Assembly: GCF_000001735.4 (NCBI RefSeq)
Contig: NC_003070.9
Location: forward strand, 17,655,971 to 17,719,970
Length of the DNA stretch: 64,000 nucleotides
Direction of reading: 5' to 3'
From: Arabidopsis thaliana
Lineage: Eukaryota > Streptophyta > Magnoliopsida > Brassicales > Brassicaceae
The notes beneath the pieces are model-generated. The model saw nothing but the letters and a program-made list of their open reading frames with translations, had not been told where the DNA came from and searched no databases. The translations under genes were made by a program, and so were the position numbers. This document shows positions 10,905 through 22,440 of the stretch, one piece after another. Position 1 is the stretch's first letter. Each line of letters opens with the position of its first letter.

Positions 10905-10985
10905 GTATGGTCACTAGAACATCAAGGCCTATTTACATTGTACTTTTATTTTGTGGCAACAGAGGAGTAAGATTCCACTATACTG
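10905..10985. repeat. Inverted copy of the 6560/14140 repeat
   Basis: Reading the minus strand gives the same run, with TTACTCCTCTGTTGCCACAA and CTAGTGACCATACTATTAG, as found on the plus strand near 6585-6650 and 14160-14220. It documents an inversion among the local duplicates. Confidence 0.75.
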
Positions 10986-11359
10986 ACCAAAAAGATGTAT
11001 AAAAACAAACGGTTAATTCCTTTAATAACTAAACACAGAAGTTCCTTGTAACATAATACACAGGAATTTTGGCACTAAAAAAATGAAGTCAGTACTAGGT
11101 AGTAACTAAACTAAGGCACTTTAGTCTAGACAACCGATATTCATCCTTCAATTTGGATTTTGGTCACTGCGCTAAATTCGTTTCTACGTATACTTTAAAG
11201 TCATAATCAATCCACTATCTAATCAGTTTGATTACATTGACATGTGTCATAGTTACTTATGTCTACATATGCTTAACAAGTTTATCATTTTTGTATTCCT
11301 CTTTACGGTTTATGTTGGTGTAGCTATTAATTAATCAATATTTGTTTTTATTTGTATTT
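10986..11359. other. Intergenic sequence without a recognised feature
   Basis: AT-rich, with no ORF, RNA gene or repeat that I can support. Confidence 0.4.
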
Positions 11360-11645
11360 ACTTAAGTAAGAGAGATGTGGTAGGAAAATGATAAGAACTC
11401 ATTTCTTACAAAAGTTTGGTAGGAAAATGGTTAATGATGGTCTTACCATTTTCCTACGAAATTTCCTTCGCATTTTCTTACGAACAGTTTTTCGTAGGAA
11501 ATTTCCTACCAAATTCTTACAAAGATATGTTTTCTATGTGATATTCCCTATAAACATTTTTGGTAGGAAAACGATAAAAAACATCTATTCCCTACGAATT
11601 TCTGACACTTTTCGCCGTAGGAAAACTGAGTTTTTCTTGTATAAG
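11360..11645. repeat. Cluster of GTAGGAAA / TTTCCTAC inverted motifs
   Basis: About a dozen copies of GTAGGAAA or its complement TTTCCTAC occur within 290 bp, for example CGTAGGAAATTTCCTACCAA. The right border reads TTTTTCTTGTATAAGC, whose complement (TACAAGAAAAA) resembles ends of CACTA-class transposons. This may be a decayed subterminal region of such an element. No target duplication is visible, so the assignment is tentative. Confidence 0.4.
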
Positions 11646-12029
11646 CTTATTCTATGATTAGGGCTAACCTCTTGTATAAATAGTTAGCCGTATATATCTT
11701 TGTAACACACAAAAATCAATATACTCTTTGAAGGTTTCTGACATCTCATGATGCTTATGTTCTTTCTTTAGAATTGATACTTGACTATGTAATCTAACTT
11801 CTTAACCGTAAATTAGAAAAACATAAAACTGCAAAAGAAAAATGATCGGTGAAGTTTTTGTATGATATGTGAGAAAATATTATTTGTCGACATGGTTATG
11901 AATATTTTCTACTTATGTTGTCACTTTAGAGAAATATCTCATAAGTTAATGGGTTAAATAAGGATATTTTTCTTTAAGGTTTATGAGATTTTAGATATGT
12001 ATATTTTATTCGTCTTTGAAAATTAATAT

Positions 12030-12155
12030 ATGATTTTGTGACCTAACTTCTTAAATTTCATGATTAATTATACGAATGTAATATCCATTGATCGTACATA
12101 ATGTACACATATACCTAATTTCATAAGTTTAAGACAATGAAAATAGAGCTTTTTG
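12030..12155. repeat. Duplicate of 17785-18555; preserves the MITE empty site
   Basis: The stretch from ACTTCTTAAATTTCATGATTA to AAAATAGAGCTTTTTGTAGTT is nearly identical to 17788-17849 joined to 18511-18560. The copy on the right is interrupted by 659 bp, while here ACACATATACC is continuous. Confidence 0.85.
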
Positions 12156-12158
12156 TAG

Positions 12159-13743
12159 TTGATTAATAAGAATAAGAATCTTGATGTTGGTGTGCCTTTC
12201 TATGGCGGCGAAGTTAATGTCTTCGGAAGACCTCCTTGGGAGCTTAAAGACCTATTTCCCGAGAAAGCCCCCAACTGGCTATTTTTTAAGACACCTCCAA
12301 AGGCATATCGTGCCATGGATGATGACTGTATGAAGTGGAAGAGTGACCGTCGCTACAGCGTGGATATCTGTTGGTGCAGGAATCAACAATATCCATGAAA
12401 CACAACTCTTAGACTAATCAACTGTGAAAAACACTTGGGATCCGAGTGGAAGCTACACCTTCTGGAGTGCGGACAACATTCCTTGTACTGTATGTCACAT
12501 CGTGGCAACGAAAAGGCAGCTCCCGAGCCCAAAGTTGTAGTTACTCCCAGCAACAAAAATAATGAAAACGACATACCGTCTCCTTTGAACATACCGCCTC
12601 CTTTGAATAATGATGCATCATCCTCAAAATCACCAACAATTACTAGTGTTACAGAATTGGCATGCTTTCATGAGAGCATCAATGAAGGAGACACAGTGGA
12701 AAGCTTCAAAAGTGTAATTTCTCCCGGTGTTTTTGTCTCTGAAATGCCTCGGCCTAGATTCTGTGTAATCATGATTTCAAAGGTATAATTACCAATCATC
12801 TTACTACTTATTCCCTGTCGTGCCCTTACCTATTTTTGTTTTGTCCAGGAGAGCAACCCCAACTGTTTGGTTAATCATGTAGAAAAGCTCGGAGAGAGGG
12901 TTAACGTGACAAAGATCCAGATCATGAGACCAAACTCCATGAGTAAATACTGTTCTGTACTTGACGAATTTGGCCTAGATAGTAGTATGCTTAACAATCT
13001 CATGGAGGGTTTTGTCTTTACGGTTTCCAAAGGCAAGACAATATGTGACTTATATGCATTAGATAGAATTTTGTTGGTTAAGTACTTGCACTCTATTGTT
13101 TTGCAGGATTCTCCCCTAAGTGTCTGGATCAACATGTGCCGAATTTGTTGTTGATTGTGGTGAAGATAGGGATCGTGAATATGGTGATTCCCCTACTCTT
13201 GATGTTAAGAAAAGAAAGAAGAGCCAGGCTCTCGCTGCCAGAAGAAAGGTATCACAAAATGACAATGATTTTGCACTAGTTTATGAGATATTGATTTGAG
13301 CCTGCTAACTATCTCTCACTAAAGCAGGAAATTTTTGATGACTCTCACATACCAGATCAGGCTGTACTACGCCATAGTGCCAGAGCAACAACTTGTAGTC
13401 ATTGGGCCAATGTGAATCTTCTATCCACAGGGTAAACTATATTACAAGCTTGCCTTTCAGAGTTTTCAGATCACAGTTGATATGATTTTCTTCTGCTTTT
13501 CCATTGTAGAGATGAAAAAGTAGCAGTAGGAATTCTCAAGCAGGTGCAGTCGATGCTTCCGAGAAAAGAAAGAAAACCAAAGACACACTTTTGCTACCAG
13601 ATAGAAGGTATAACAACAACAACAAAAAAAAAAGACAATAAGTTTATATAATATGTTGATTTTGAGCATGCTTATGAATCTATTGGGATCCATAATTGCA
13701 GGAGATTATTAGAGCTGCAAAGAGTGAAGCTGAAGCTAGATGA
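12159..13743 (+). pseudogene. Decayed multi-exon gene with NAC-like N-terminal part
   Basis: The N-terminal segment (12159-12398) reads VPFYGGEVNVFGRPPWEL, then WLFFKTPPKAYR, which resembles the middle of a plant NAC DNA-binding domain, without an ATG in frame. The frame then ends and homology-like coding appears to change frame. A further open segment (12435-12786) ends at GT of GTATAATTACC. Plausible later exons begin after AG at 12850, near 13328, 13511 and 13703, encoding a Lys/Arg-rich run (VKKRKKSQALAARRK), EIFDDSHIPDQAVLRHSARA and EIIRAAKSEAEAR with stop near 13741-13743. This looks like a transcription-factor-type gene degraded at its 5' end. The NAC assignment rests on weak pattern similarity; the exon set is my inference. 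Confidence 0.4.
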
Positions 13744-14400
13744 AACACAACCCATGTATAGCTTTCACTATTGGTATCGTTCAAGCCCTGAAATACTACT
13801 TTGCTGTGTTGACAACTTTAGTTGAAAAAAACTTGAATATATCTACAATCATTGGAGGTAAAAATAGCTCTTTTTATAGCTGCCACAATTAGTCAAGCCG
13901 TGTTGACTCTTTACTTGGAAAAGAAAACTTAGTATAAGTAGAACCATTGGTCAAGCCGTGTTGACTCTTTATAGACTGCTCTTTGTGTTTCGAATCTTCT
14001 TGTCTCTTTTACATTACTATGTACATGAAATTGGTCTAATTGCTCTTTACCTGTACAAGGAACCATATAGTATTGAACTTCGTTACATTCTGTTTCTGAA
14101 AGTTATATAATACGTATGGGTTTTCCTTCTTCCTGTGATGCTGTCAGCTGGTGGAATCTTACTCCTCTGTTGCCACAAAATAAATTGGCCTTAATGTTTC
14201 TAGTGACAATACTATTAGTTCGATCATGTATGGACAACTAACTCAATTTAGTTGTACCCTCCCCAAAGTATCAAGTGACCATTCGATTAGTTTATGGCTA
14301 AGAGTTTAATGGAAATATACGTTGTATATTAGTGTGTGTTAGCTTTTGCTCTGTGTTAGTATTCTGGAATAATATGTCTTCACTTGACTTGTTGCTATTT
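13744..14400. repeat. Mosaic of local duplicates
   Basis: About 13880-14060 matches 18770-18965 (AAGCCGTGTTGACTCTTTAC, AAGTAGAACCATTGG, TTTTACATTACTATGTACA), and 14076-14370 matches 6495-6830. Within it, the AAGCCGTGTTGACTCTTTA block is itself repeated at about 13894 and 13956. No intact gene. Confidence 0.75.
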
Positions 14401-14559
14401 AGCCATGAACAAGTGCATAAATCGTATGTGTTATCTTCCATGTGACGTATTATTTCTTTGAGTAATTTTCAAGAACCCAGACCAAGTGAGTTGCTATGAT
14501 TTTGATATTCCTCTGTTATATGGATTGGCACTGGAAGAACTGTAAACGACATAAATCAC

Positions 14560-14755
14560 AGGAGATTGTGGAGTTTCTGGTGTAAATTTGGTAACGAGAG
14601 GGAGGGTATGTGCTGATGAATCTAAGAGAGACATGAATTTCCAAGCAGAAGAAGAGCAATGGGAAGCTTTTGACCTTGGTGATTCTTTGCAAACGCAAAT
14701 CTCCATCGAGGTCCCTGCAACCGCCCGCGCAACAACAGAATCCAAAGGCATGTTA
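14560..14755 (+). other. Possible orphan exon relic
   Basis: One frame reads DMNFQAEEEQWEAFDLGDSL, then QTQISIEVPATARATTESK, before a stop, with no start. The acidic, protein-like composition suggests a leftover exon of a gene such as the one upstream. No domain is recognised. Confidence 0.25.
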
Positions 14756-16044
14756 TAATAGTAACATGAATCATTATAAGAAGCTTCACCTCTACTCCTT
14801 GCTGGATCATTTTCTTGAGGACAGTTATACACTCATGTTAATACCAGGACCTGCAGGAATTTTTCAAGTTGCAATACACAGAAAGATGAATTAGGATCCA
14901 AGATCATTCAATGAGCCTAACTGGGAAGACAAGGATTTTTGTACGGGTCTCGTCTGATTATTACATTCAAAGTGAAGGTAGAGCCTTTCTCTAGAAGTTG
15001 AAATTTGTGGTTTGACATGCGAACATTGTCAAATTGCCTTTTTATTTTTTTCGACTTAAATGTATTTTGTAGGTTTGTAGAGAAATGGTGAAAATGCTAC
15101 TGGTACACACCTACTCAATCTAGCTGTACCAGACTTCTAGTACATTGGAAATATGCATTCTATATCAGTCTGCTGGTATGTGTTTGCTATTGCTCTGTGT
15201 TTGTGGAGAGAAAGGTGGAATATTCTTAAAAATTATCTTCACCAAATTTGTTGCTATTTCACCTACTTGTACAGGTTATGACAAAGGGATACTCCTGTTT
15301 ATAGAAGCAGAACGATTCTGAAACGAGTGTCCACGAATCATGTTCCTGTGAATGGTAATGGTGATTATATATTGTATTTTCACAGTTTGATCGAGAAACT
15401 CAAACCTTTAACTTGGTCTCACAGAAAAAACATTCTCAGACAAAATGGTAAAGAAAGCAGTGAAGCGCTTAATGATGTAGAAATCAATCCAGCAGAGTGA
15501 AGAACCTTCTGTCCAAAAAAGGGTGTGATAAAGAATCACTGTGATGTTAGAATGGAGCGGAAACTCTTGGGAAAACATGATCCCCAAATCTCAGTCGTAA
15601 AGTGGCAGTTTGTATTTCTTTGATGTTGGAACAACTCCAAGCAACTATATTTCCGTTTTGACTAAAAGTGACAGTTTGGCTCTGTTATGATGTTGGAACA
15701 ATTCCACTTTTCCAGATAGAGGTCAGTGAAATAGAATGTAAAGCAGTTACAGATTCATGAATTGTCCATTTGCAAATTTTGACCTTCATATTCTTTGTTC
15801 TCTCTTCTTTATCTACTGCACCATGTTCCTTAAAGACATGATGATATCATCGTATTAAAATTAGTGAGATTTCCGTTCACACAAGACTAACTTAATTCAC
15901 TGAAAAACAAAGCCTTCCCAGCGTATCAGAGTCTCTCTCTTTGCGTTTACACTTGAAGTCTCTCTCCTATCTAGAGGCACTCCAGGATTTGGCCATTATC
16001 CAACAAATCTCCACCTTTTGCGACAGTCCATCATTTTCCGTTGA
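14756..16044. other. Non-coding; includes a diverged tandem copy
   Basis: About 15110-15290 is a diverged repetition of 14240-14410 (CTCAATCTAGCTGTACC against CTCAATTTAGTTGTACC, and later TTGCTATTT). The rest holds no supportable gene. Confidence 0.45.
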
Positions 16045-16685
16045 TAGAGGCCTAGGCACAAGTACTCGGTACTAGGCAATTACTCGCTACTCGGCTCGTA
16101 CTGGCCTTGAAAATTCAAGTACGCGTCATAAGCAAGCCAGGTAACAAGTAGGTTTATTTTATTACTTGCAAGTACAAGTCAAGTATCATAATAGTTTTTG
16201 ATACATGACTCGTTACTTGCCTCGTTTTGATATTTGCCCCGTTAATTACTCGTTTATTTGTACATGTGACTTGTGAGATCACTAACAATTAGGTCTAGAT
16301 ATAACTTTTTTCTATTACTTACCTCATTAATTGTTGAGCACTTCATACTTGTTACTAAAATACTAATGCTTAAATTATTATAATATATTTATAATTTTGA
16401 TTTGGCCCATAAAAGCTAAAAATTCAAAATTTCTCCTAAAAAACTCATTAACCTTAAATATTATGTATAAAATAGGTTTTTTTATTCCAAATATTTTAGG
16501 TTCAGACAAGTAATAAGGCGGGTCAAGTAAATTGCAAGTAATCAAATTCTAGAAAAGTACTTGCTAGACCAAGTACTCGTTTTGACAAGCCAAGTAACAA
16601 GCCAAAAATTCAATTACTTGTACAAGGCAAGTCGGGTCACAAGTACCTTCAATTTGGCAAGTACTTGCCTACACCATTGCTAGAC
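16045..16685. repeat. CAAGTA/TACTTG-rich repeat, possibly hAT-derived
   Basis: The segment is full of CAAGTAC, AAGTACTTG and TACTCG motifs in both orientations. The edges are weakly inverted (TAGGCACAAGTACTCG at left against TAGGCAAGTACTTGCC reversed at right). I see no target duplication, so it may be an old non-autonomous DNA transposon or a low-complexity array. Confidence 0.4.
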
Positions 16686-17220
16686 TTTGGACAAGCATTT
16701 TAGTTAACATCTCTTGATTGAAGCTTGAAGAATTCCTTGTGAATGTCTCCCACGGAACCTTAAACCAACTCTAGCAATTTCGGTCTCCAAACACCTGATC
16801 AACCATCTATAAATACCTGATCACACGCCTTCCTGAGGCAACAACACTCCCATGTCCCTTAAAGTTGCATAACCAGCGTCAACACAACCTTGTGTTGAGC
16901 AACTTTGTTCATGAGAATACATAATGTGTATGCGTTGGTGTACTTGTTGACAGTGAAATTACACTCCTCTGATCTGAAAATACATAATATGAAGAGTGAG
17001 CTTACTGTGCAATGCTCTTATGGCAACATCCGCATCATCAGAAATTTCATATATACAAAACAACAGCATGTATCAAAGACTTTCTTTCACCACAAATGTT
17101 ACAAGGCAAAAACACACAATCTTGACGAAATATATGGCATTACTCAAAGCAAACATATAAGTTCGATAGAAAAAATCACAAGCATGTAGGTAGATAATAT
17201 TGTAGTAAAGTTGTTGGACA
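16686..17220. other. Intergenic sequence
   Basis: Short open frames occur but none has an initiator context, intron pattern or recognisable protein. Nothing further seen. Confidence 0.4.
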
Positions 17221-17335
17221 GAGTAATCAAATGGGGGGGGGGGGAACAGAATCTGTATCAAATTCTCCACGTCCTAATCAAATGGGGGGGGGGGGGGGTA
17301 ACAGAATCTGTATCAAATTCTCCACGTCCTCTCTT
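17221..17335. repeat. Tandem duplication with G12 and G15 homopolymers
   Basis: Two copies of a 50-55-bp unit (AATCAAAT, a G-run, AACAGAATCTGTATCAAATT, CTCCACGTCCT) lie head to tail. The G-runs are 12 bases (17233-17244) and 15 bases (17284-17298), the only long G homopolymers in the window. Homopolymer length is prone to slippage and sequencing error. Confidence 0.9.
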
Positions 17336-17612
17336 CTCTCACACAATAATCAAACTAAGAATTAGGGGGTTAACAAAACTTGGGGGTTCAAACCTAAAAA
17401 CAAAAGAAAACTTGAGGGCCTTAAAGTGTAAATTCTAAAAAGATTGGGCGGGTCATTTCCCGTCGAAATTAAAACCCCATAATCGCCGAGAAGCAACCTG
17501 TAATCGTCATCTTCTCTCTGCTCAAATCTACTTTTTCTTTGAGAAATCTCTCTCATTTTCTTGCGATTCTTTCACATTCCTTCTCCGATTTCACATTCTT
17601 CCTCCAAATTCG

Positions 17613-17792
17613 ATGGACATTGACGACGAAAACTTGGTGGTGAACAAGGAAGTAGATGAGTCAGGCACGGCGACAAACACAAAAGCAGACATCATGATTA
17701 ACGAGGAAGTAGACGATTCAGGCATGGCGACTAACGAAGAAGAAGCAGACGAATCAAATGTAGAGCTTAACACGATGAACGATACTTCTTAA
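17613..17792 (+). CDS. Small acidic ORF, truncated gene 5' end
   Basis: A 59-residue frame starts at ATG 17613 and is very acidic, with an internal approximate repeat (NKEVDESGTATN and NEEVDDSGMATN). The upstream 17450-17612 has a leader-like composition. The last codons coincide with the start of the segment shared with 12030-12155, so the frame probably ends at a rearrangement breakpoint. It may be the remnant 5' end of a longer gene. No known domain. Confidence 0.3.
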   Translation: MDIDDENLVVNKEVDESGTATNTKADIMINEEVDDSGMATNEEEADESNVELNTMNDTS

Positions 17793-17849
17793 ATTTCATG
17801 ATTAATCATACGAATGTAATATCCATTGATCGTACATAATGTGCACATA

Positions 17850-18508
17850 CAGTAAAAACTCTATAACTCAATACTCGATAAATTAATAAATACGATAAAT
17901 TAATAAATTTTGCTGGTCCCAGATCGGACCAATGTAAAAAATAACCAAAATCGATAAGATAATATAATAATATTTTTTTGAAATCCCTATGTAAATTTAT
18001 AGTCCTAATAATATTATAAATTAATAATCCTAGATCTTATGTATATATTTTAAGACTAATTTTTGTATGAAATTTTTGTTTAAACTACAATTACAACTCT
18101 TTTCAAAATACAACGAGTATGATCTCTGTTTTACTCACATAACTATTTGCGTATTTGATCTGTCATAGTTGATTTTGTAAAATCTTTTATTTGAGAAAGC
18201 ATTGCTAAGATTTGTGTAAAGAGAAATTGGATTAAGCTTCATGTTTACGTTTATGTTCACGTTAATGTCATAGATATACAGAATATAGCATATAGAAAAT
18301 TAAATTAAGAAACATTTTAAAAAGAATATAGCATTGTATTTTACGTAAATATTTCTATAAATTAATATTTATTAACTTAAGCGATAAATTAATAAATATT
18401 AATTTATAAGATAAATTAATAAATATTATTTTATAGAATAAATTAATATCACTATAAATTAATAAAATTTTATTGTCCCAACATTATTAATTTATAGAGT
18501 TGATACTG
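17850..18508. mobile_element. Emigrant-type MITE (pogo/Tc1-mariner superfamily)
   Basis: The 659-bp AT-rich element starts CAGTAAAAACTCTATAA and ends with its approximate inverse, TTATAGAGTTGATACTG. It is flanked by TA on both sides (17848-17849 and 18509-18510). These ends match the Emigrant family of Arabidopsis, mobilised by the pogo-like Lemi1. Insertion is confirmed within the window: the duplicate at 12030-12155 has the uninterrupted site with a single TA. Internal TAAATTAATAAAT-type repeats occur; there is no coding capacity. Confidence 0.92.
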
Positions 18509-19514
18509 TATACCTAATTTCATAAGTCTAAGACAATGAAAATAGAGCTTTTTGTAGTTTATAGTTGCAAACTTTACCTTGGAGGATGAAAATATTTTCA
18601 TTATATTTTCAGCCCGACATGTTCAAAGTTACTCATCCTCTATTTAAACTGGTTATTTTTTCCATATACCGCCGTAAGCAAGAGTATCTATTGGAAGGGA
18701 AATGCTCGAAGACCATTCACAATGGTCAGTGGACAAATGTTAACCATACAATGACTTTTGCAGTTCAAAATAAAATTGCTCTTTGTATAGCTTTCAGAAT
18801 TGGCCAAGCCGTGTTGACTCTTTACTTGGAAAAAAACTTAGTATAAGTAGAACCATTGGAGCTAGATTGCTCTTTGTATTTCGTATCTTCTTGTCTCTTT
18901 TACATTACTATGTACACGAAATTGGTCTAATTGCTCTTTACCTGTATAAGGAACCATATAGTCTTTGATCTAATTGCTCTTTTCTATGTCTGGTGTTGTT
19001 GCTCTCTAGACACCCTACATGGTGACTTACAAGGAGCCACATAACATAGTTCTAACTCCCTAGAGTTAAAATCATCTTATTTTGATAGGAGAAAATATGT
19101 TACCATCGATTTGTAACTTGAAGATAATATATCATCCATATTCAGCCTATGTTTCGACACCAACTATTTAACAGCCCTTAAAACAACATTTTAAGTCCAA
19201 AAGAACAGAGAATAATAAGATCAATTACAAGAACACAAAGTCATTGTCATTCCACTATAGTCTTAGCCAAACTTAACAATTCTAAGACCCACTCCTTTCT
19301 CATATGTAAAATGGAAAGATTCTCCTCGTGTAAACCCAAATTCAAAGACTGAGAAGACCAATTCTTAGGATCCTTATTTGCAGTATAAATTCAATAACAC
19401 AGCGGATGCTTCCTTCTTCCTTTTTTGTATAAATTTTAATGATATAACCATATTCATGTTACAAGTAACTTTCACATTGCCACATCAAAGCGAGAAAGAT
19501 AAGAGAAGAAAAGG
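18509..19514. repeat. Rest of the local duplicate plus non-coding spacer
   Basis: 18511-18560 continues the duplicate of 12030-12155, and 18770-18965 matches 13880-14060. The stretch 18970-19380 shows nothing recognisable. 19380-19514 resembles the 3' flank of the F-box gene at 4782, read on the minus strand. Confidence 0.6.
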
Positions 19515-20271
19515 TCAGATGAATTGGACTCTGCAGTTTGATGAAACTCTGGGGAGAGTCAGCAGACTAGCTCGCAAAAACGCACCCTTGTAGTTATCCG
19601 CGTCGTCAACAACAACTTTCACAGTTTCAAGACATTCCAACTTGCCTAAGAAATGTCTTATCTGTTGCAGCTCTTGAAATGAACCTCCATAGTCTAAAAT
19701 CTCTAGCACCTTCACTTGGCATGTCCATAAACAACATAATGCCTCCTCATTCTCTACAATCTTCCTCTGCTTCTTAGGGATGCAAGCGCATGCATCTCCA
19801 CGTCTATTTGTTACTCTGTGCACAAGACCCTGAAACCACAGACCAATTGACATGTATAAATTAATATCAAGAGAAAAGAATCGTAGTAAGGACATTGATG
19901 ATACCTTTAAGACTAAAGTATGTAGATTTGGACAACTCTTGAGGAGAAGTGGCATTACTTGCCAACCTTTATCCTTGTTACTCTCAATACATAAAGTAAG
20001 GAGGTTGTTGAACATTGGCATGGATTTATAGCAGAAATGAAAAGCCTGATTTATATATTAAGTGAGAGACTTTGTTAGCTAGCAGTAAACTGATGACCAA
20101 AAAAAAAACAAGTCAGTAGCAAAAACTGACCTCAAGGGAATCGAGAGACAAGTGGAGAGTCGTAATGTGGCTTATACCCGCAACTAGATTTGTAACGTCA
20201 CCAAATATAGCTGTCCTTGGTTCATCATCAGAAGAATAACCAGGATCGCTATCATCAGACGAATAACCACC

Positions 20272-20277
20272 ATTATC

Positions 20278-20327
<50 letters not shown>

Positions 20328-20340
20328 TATCATCATCATC
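20272..20340 (-). repeat. ATC/GAT trinucleotide microsatellite in F-box exon
   Basis: About 20 consecutive ATC triplets on the plus strand encode a run of Asp, with one Asn, on the minus strand. The paralogue at 5620-5670 has only short Asp clusters here, so the run expanded in this copy. Confidence 0.9.
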
Positions 20341-20636
20341 ATCAGCAGCAGCATAATCATAATCGTAAGTTGACTCCCACAACCTGAGACTCAGGCTGAC
20401 TTCAACAAGAGAATCCAAATGAGTAAACTGATAATCTTCGGAGACATAACTAGAATAGTCAAGGTACACAAGATTTGGTGTTTCAAAATAAATAAGATCG
20501 TGATCCTCTTGAAAATCTGGAAGATTGGTAAAAACCACAAGTCGCTTGATGGATGCACTTTGCACGTCCAAACCGCAATGATCACTATCACGTTTGTATA
20601 ATTCTTCAAGCACAGAGCAGCCATTGATGAGCCGAC

Positions 20637-20931
20637 TGTAAGTTAAGAGAGAATTTGAGAGTTTCTGTAAAATGATTTTATTCACACTGATTTACATTAG
20701 GGTTTTACATTTCCTTTATATAGACAAATTTGGAACAATCTAGAATAAGCTAGTGTAGCTGGCTATGGTGAGTCATCATCAAAGGATCGACGCTCCTCCT
20801 CTGTACGTTTGATGCTCTGTTTTTGAGCTGGAGGATCTTTTGTCTACTTCTGTTGACTCTTCTGTTGACTGGACTTTGTTGGGCCTGATTCCTTATTTTT
20901 TATTGGGCCTGTTTGGTGTTTGTTCCTTACA
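20637..20931 (-). repeat. Copia 3' LTR
   Basis: 295 bp, TGTAAG...CTTACA. Compared with the other LTR it carries the additional CTATGG near 20763 and three single-base differences. The RT/RNase H frame reads into it before stopping at 20844. Confidence 0.95.
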
Positions 20932-22440
20932 CCGTCCCTCAAACTTGGTGTGAGTGAACCAGACACACCGAGTTTGGTTCTGAGATCAATAAAAGCTCGT
21001 CGTGGAAGTGGCTTTGTGAAGATATCGGCGAGCTGTGTTGTCGCTGAGATGTGGTTTGTCTCGATAAGTCCTAGAGCAACCTGTTCTCTGATGTAGTGAT
21101 AGTCGGTGTCGAAGTGTTTCGAGCGATTGTGTAGTGCTGGATTGGAAGAGAGGTAAACTGCAGAGAGGTTGTCATAGAAGACTTGTGTAGGACGGTACTG
21201 CGAAACACCAAGGTCTCGAAGTAAAAGAGATATCCAAGTGATTTCTCTGGCTGCATACGTAAGGGCTCTATACTCAGCTTCTGTTGAGGAGTTGGAGACC
21301 GTTGGTTGACGTTTAGCAGACCATGAAATCAAGTTGGAGCCCAATAAGATGCAGAATCCAGTAGTAGATCGTCTGGTGCTCTTGCAGCCTGCCCAGTCAC
21401 TATCTGAGTATCCAGAGACTGCAAGCTCAGAGTTCCTTTTGATAGGTAAGCCCATACCAAGTGTACCTTTGATATACCGCAATATTCGCTTGAGAAGCCC
21501 GAAGTTAGAGACAGTTGGGAGATGCATTCTTTGGCAGATAAAATTGACTGCGTACTGAATATCCGGGCGTGTAATAGTGAGGTATTGCAGTTTGCCGGGG
21601 AGACTTCTGAAATAGGTTGGTTCTTCAAATGGTTCTGAGTTGAGATTGGTCAATTGTTGCGGTAGTGGAGTTGGCATCGGATTGCAGTCACTCATACCTG
21701 CATGGTGTAGAATCTCTGATGCATAGGCTGTCTGATGTAGAAAGAGACCATCAGAGTAATCTTCAATTTGAATTCCCAAGAAGTATCGAGGAGGACCAAG
21801 ATCTTTCATTGAAAATCTGTTGTTAAGAGCTTTGAGAAGGTCTTCAAGGAGTGATTGATCACTACCAGTCAGAAGGATGTCATCAACGTATAGTAGCAAG
21901 TAGAGTGTTTTCCCATCTTGAAGACACACAAACAAAGACGGGTCTGATTTACTGCAAACAAAGCCAAAGTCAAGAAGAAAATTACTGAAAGTATCAAACC
22001 ATGCCCGCGGAGCTTGTTTTAAACCGTAGAGGGCTTTGGTGAGGCGACAAACATGATTAGGCTTCTGAGAGTCCACAAAACTCGTTGGTTGATACATGAA
22101 CACTGGCTCATGTAGTTCACCGTGTAAGAATGCGTTGGATACGTCGAGCTGCTTCAAAGGCCAACTTTTAGTTGTTGCGACATCAAGAACAAGGCGAATG
22201 GTTGTTGTACGAACCACAGGACTGAATGTTTCAAGGTAATCCACTCCTTCCTCCTGATCAAACCCTTTTGCAACAAGTCAGGCTTTGAGTTTATCCACTG
22301 AGCCATCCGGGTTAAGTTTTGTTCGAAAAACCCATTTGGAGCTTAAAATGTTCATATCGTCAGTTGGAGGAACCAATGACCAAGTGTGGAGCATATGAAC
22401 ACGGTTAATCTCCTCATGGACTGCTTCATTCCAGCCCGGA
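20844..22440 (-). pseudogene. Copia reverse transcriptase and RNase H
   Basis: After a single-base frameshift near 22440, the RT begins with HPGWNEAVHEEI and WVFRTKLNPDGSVDK. It meets a TGA at 22278-22280 (context LKA*LVAKG, a likely CGA to TGA change) and is then open for 466 residues from 22244. Visible: PLKQLDVSNAFLHGEL, the catalytic YVDD (YVDDILLTGS), and RNase H with GYSDSDWAGC, STEAEYRAL and the D-N pair FYDNLSAVYL. The C-terminus runs into the 3' LTR, as in many Copia elements. Confidence 0.93.

Noticed and set aside
11388..11657. 89-aa ORF rich in FLRNFLRIFLR
   Set aside because: Produced by the GTAGGAAA/TTTCCTAC motif cluster; repetitive and without homology.
16045..16685. Firm call of a hAT element for the CAAGTA-rich block
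   Set aside because: The ends match only weakly and flanking bases TCCGTTGA and GACTTTGG do not form a target duplication; kept only as a repeat.
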